The translations under genes and the position numbers were made by a program. A stretch of 7,909 nucleotides of DNA, from the NCBI GenBank assembly GCA_029939545.1, contig JAOZSS010000109.1, positions 1 to 7,909 of the forward strand. The letters run 5' to 3'. This document shows positions 6,331 to 7,909 of the stretch, in pieces. Every line of letters begins with the position of its first letter. Within the stretch, counting starts at the first letter, position 1. This DNA comes from Kiritimatiellia bacterium. GTDB lineage: Bacteria; Verrucomicrobiota; Kiritimatiellia; UBA8416; JABMPJ01. The notes under the pieces are model-generated. The model was not told the origin of the DNA and did not search any database. It saw nothing but the letters and a program-made list of their open reading frames with translations.

Positions 6331-7502
6331 CAGAAGTTACGTCGATACGCAAAGCGTGCGAGTATCTGGTTGATCCCGTCGCTGCGGTTGACATAGTCGA
6401 CGCCCAGGTCGTACTCGCTGTTCTCGCTGCTGAAAAGTGTCAGCAGACCACCCACCGTCAAGGCATCGAACTCGCCCATATCGGAATCCTGTGTCCTGAA
6501 CTCCGGCTCAGCGTAGAAGTGCTCTGAATACGCATCGGCTGCCGTCTGCGTATAGAACCGGTAGCGCACCCTGAGGCGCAGTCGCCCATCGATGAGCCAG
6601 TGATACCAGCGCGGCTCCAGCGACACGCCCGTCAGCCCCCACGAGTCCGTATAAATACGCCCGCCTAGTTCCACCGAATTGCGAGGACTCAGCGACCAGC
6701 GGACCCTACCGAAGACAGCACCGCGGATGAGGGTGTCTTCCAACTCCTCGATCACCTCGCGTCCGTTCGCGTTACCGACCAGGTTCGAATTGGCGACAGT
6801 GTCGTCTTCGAGGTCTTCAATCACCACGAAATTGTACGGCGTTTCGAGGAAGCCCGACTGTAGCGTGAGAACACCGCCGTACTCGGCGTGCGTAGATGGA
6901 CCGATGACCTGGTAGGCATTGATTTGACCGCTCAGCGTTATGCGCGTATCCGTTCCTTCATCTGCGCCGTAGTAGCGAATCACGTCCATGGTATCGAAAA
7001 ACCCATTGACGGAATACTTGACAGAGGAGTTCCCGTCGGGAGCGATACGCATATAGTCGCCACCCAATCCGAGCGAGAAGTAGTCGTATTCACTGGAAAC
7101 ATGGCCGAAGACACCCCAAGTCTGACGGGCGTCGGGCTGACGCCGGAGGCCGCCCTCGATTGAGATGTAGTTGTCCCCCGAGGCACCGCTCTGCTCCGAG
7201 TAGTTATTGAGCTGTTCGATCGAAGCGCTCGACACGTGGTCATACGAGAGCTTTATCCAGGTTGCCGTTTCATCGGAGATGTTGTAGTCAAACACGATCA
7301 CCGGTTCGATAATCGTGGACTCCTCGTCAAGGAACGGGTTGCCGTCCTCGCCGACGCTCCCGTCCTCGTTGCTGTAGAACCCGAGCCCGAACTCGAGTGA
7401 GCCATGCCCGGCATCGCCTTCGGCGGCGTGCAGCACACCCACCAGGCCGAGCCCCAGAACCAACGCCGCGATCAAACAGAATCGGTGAGGAATCAGTAAC
7501 AT
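6330..7502 (-). CDS. DUF3570-type outer-membrane beta-barrel protein
   Basis: A 390-residue predicted outer-membrane barrel. The signal peptide ends near residue 27 (VGVLHAA-E). The mature chain is dominated by alternating, aromatic-rich beta-strands, has no later hydrophobic helix, and ends in AYRRNF with the C-terminal Phe usual for assembled barrels. GGRIYTDSWGLTG, EPRWYHWL and RYRFYTQTAADAYSEHF match my memory of the DUF3570 family. The DHVSSAS at 88-94 occupies the place where, as I recall, relatives have a DxxSGAT-like stretch, and it resembles an ApbE flavinylation motif. A second SGAS is at 105-108. The ATG at 7502 is chosen because GGGGGAGG lies 6 nt upstream; the TTG at 7508 would abut that site. 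The frame overlaps the lipoprotein gene by 10 bp and apbE by 1 bp. Its function is uncharacterised; a role as pore or scaffold for a flavin-based envelope system is inferred from context. Confidence 0.85.
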   Translation of the reverse strand: MLLIPHRFCLIAALVLGLGLVGVLHAAEGDAGHGSLEFGLGFYSNEDGSVGEDGNPFLDEESTIIEPVIVFDYNISDETATWIKLSYDHVSSASIEQLNNYSEQSGASGDNYISIEGGLRRQPDARQTWGVFGHVSSEYDYFSLGLGGDYMRIAPDGNSSVKYSVNGFFDTMDVIRYYGADEGTDTRITLSGQINAYQVIGPSTHAEYGGVLTLQSGFLETPYNFVVIEDLEDDTVANSNLVGNANGREVIEELEDTLIRGAVFGRVRWSLSPRNSVELGGRIYTDSWGLTGVSLEPRWYHWLIDGRLRLRVRYRFYTQTAADAYSEHFYAEPEFRTQDSDMGEFDALTVGGLLTLFSSENSEYDLGVDYVNRSDGINQILARFAYRRNF

Positions 7503-7711
7503 CCGCAACCTCCCCCGGCTGAAGAGCCTATCCCGCCGACACTACCTTCGCGTGAGTAGTAAACCTTCTGATAAAAATGGGTTTCAGCAGCAGACTCCTC
7601 ATACTTCATGAGAGGGTCCTGTAGCCGCACGCGTTCATAGACCGCCACCGAGCGGCACCCCAAACCGCCGCACGATAGCACCAACACCATTAACAATGAG
7701 AAGTAGCGCAT
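7493..7711 (-). CDS. DUF4266-type small lipoprotein ending GGGCGCY
   Basis: A 72-residue exported protein. The N-terminus MRYFSLLMVLVLSCGGLGC is a lipoprotein-type signal. Cys19 is the likely acylated residue by alignment with the family pattern GCxSVxxxER, although GLGC is not an ideal lipobox; Cys14 (VLSC) is an alternative. After SVAVYERVRLQDPLMKYE comes the family-typical YYSREGSVGGIGSSAGGGCGCY tail region (residues 51-72). The glycine-rich end with two cysteines suggests metal, thiol or cofactor chemistry, but no function is established. ATG 7711 is preceded by GGAG-containing sequence at two spacings. It is the first gene of the operon with the DUF3570 barrel and ApbE, an arrangement I recall from other genomes. 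Its last codons also carry the ribosome-binding site of the next gene. Confidence 0.85.
   Translation of the reverse strand: MRYFSLLMVLVLSCGGLGCRSVAVYERVRLQDPLMKYEESAAETHFYQKVYYSREGSVGGIGSSAGGGCGCY
7509..7516 (-). promoter_or_regulatory. Ribosome-binding site of barrel gene inside lipoprotein codons
   Basis: On the minus strand GGGGGAGG, encoding part of the Gly-Gly-Gly tail of the lipoprotein, lies 6 nt before the barrel ATG at 7502. It decides the barrel start and implies that translation of the two genes is coupled. Confidence 0.8.
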
Positions 7712-7743
7712 AGCTCCTGATCTCCGTCCGATTCCAGTAAAGA

Positions 7744-7749
7744 GGGAGG
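7744..7749 (+). promoter_or_regulatory. Shine-Dalgarno of the edge gene
   Basis: GGGAGG lies 9 nt before the ATG at 7759. It supports a real translation start for the partial gene at the right edge and shows that it diverges from the lipoprotein operon. Confidence 0.7.
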
Positions 7750-7758
7750 CTCACACAA

Positions 7759-7909
7759 ATGCCCAGTGAACGCAACCTTAAAAAGATGACCCGAGCGGAC
7801 ATCTTTTCAAGGGTATCAGGTCGAGATGCGCCGCCATCAGAAGCAACCCAACCTGTAGAGGTCTTAGCAAACCGCCACCCCTGGATTTCGAGCCTTGCAG
7901 GTTTCTTGT
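7759..7909 (+). CDS. Partial unknown protein, truncated by window end
   Basis: The frame opens at ATG 7759 with a good Shine-Dalgarno and stays open for 50 codons to the window edge. The visible N-terminus reads MPSERNLKKMTRADIFSRVS, then GRDAPPSEATQPVEVLANRH, then PWISSLAGFL. It starts basic, passes through a polar Pro/Glu linker and becomes hydrophobic at the edge, which could be the start of a membrane segment. I do not recognise the family. It lies 47 bp from the divergent start of the DUF4266 gene, so the two probably share a regulatory region and perhaps a function. Confidence 0.65.
   Translation, partial: MPSERNLKKMTRADIFSRVSGRDAPPSEATQPVEVLANRHPWISSLAGFL

Noticed and set aside
5633..6396. 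Overlapping plus-strand frames of 236 and 246 codons opposite apbE
   Set aside because: They are antisense to apbE, whose motifs are all intact. Their composition (Ser/Arg/Pro-rich or low-complexity) fits shadows of GC-rich coding DNA.

Overview
The window looks like a chromosomal segment of a Gram-negative bacterium of the PVC superphylum, most likely Kiritimatiellota. The best taxonomic clue is the C-terminal module of the large secreted protease (TPEWWLASFGLTN followed by an EF-hand-like DHDNDGLLTWQEW and TDPTNASSVL). I recognise this as a recurrent ending of secreted proteins in that group. An outer-membrane-type beta-barrel and a small lipoprotein support a Gram-negative cell. The taxonomic call rests on memory of families, not on a search.

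Layout from left to right. Positions 1-411 hold no convincing gene; they carry two hairpins and a 9-bp tandem repeat that look like a dispersed intergenic repeat. Positions 412-2883 (+) encode a secreted M43-type (pappalysin-like) zinc metalloprotease with a Calx-beta domain, a beta-sandwich domain and a C-terminal calcium-binding module. After a short convergent gap, 3053-3682 (-) encodes the NADH/NAD+-sensing repressor Rex. Just upstream of it on the same strand, 3771-4154 (-) encodes a small membrane protein with four heptad repeats and one transmembrane helix. Divergent from that pair, 4314-5342 (+) encodes a FabK-type (enoyl-ACP reductase II / nitronate monooxygenase superfamily) flavoenzyme.

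The right part is a compact minus-strand operon read from 7711 down to 5317: a 72-residue DUF4266-type lipoprotein ending in GGGCGCY, a DUF3570-type outer-membrane beta-barrel of 390 residues, and an exported ApbE-type FAD:protein FMN transferase. The reading frames overlap by 10 and 1 bp, so the three are probably translationally coupled. ApbE covalently attaches FMN to extracytoplasmic proteins, so this is a candidate envelope flavin/redox system. The barrel carries a DHVSSAS stretch resembling the known ApbE target motif. A divergent gene starts at 7759 (+), 47 bp away, and runs off the window.

The common thread across the right two thirds is redox: a NADH sensor, a flavin oxidoreductase and a protein-flavinylation operon. 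The ApbE and FabK genes converge and overlap by 26 bp. I found no tRNA, rRNA, CRISPR array, transposase or prophage gene.
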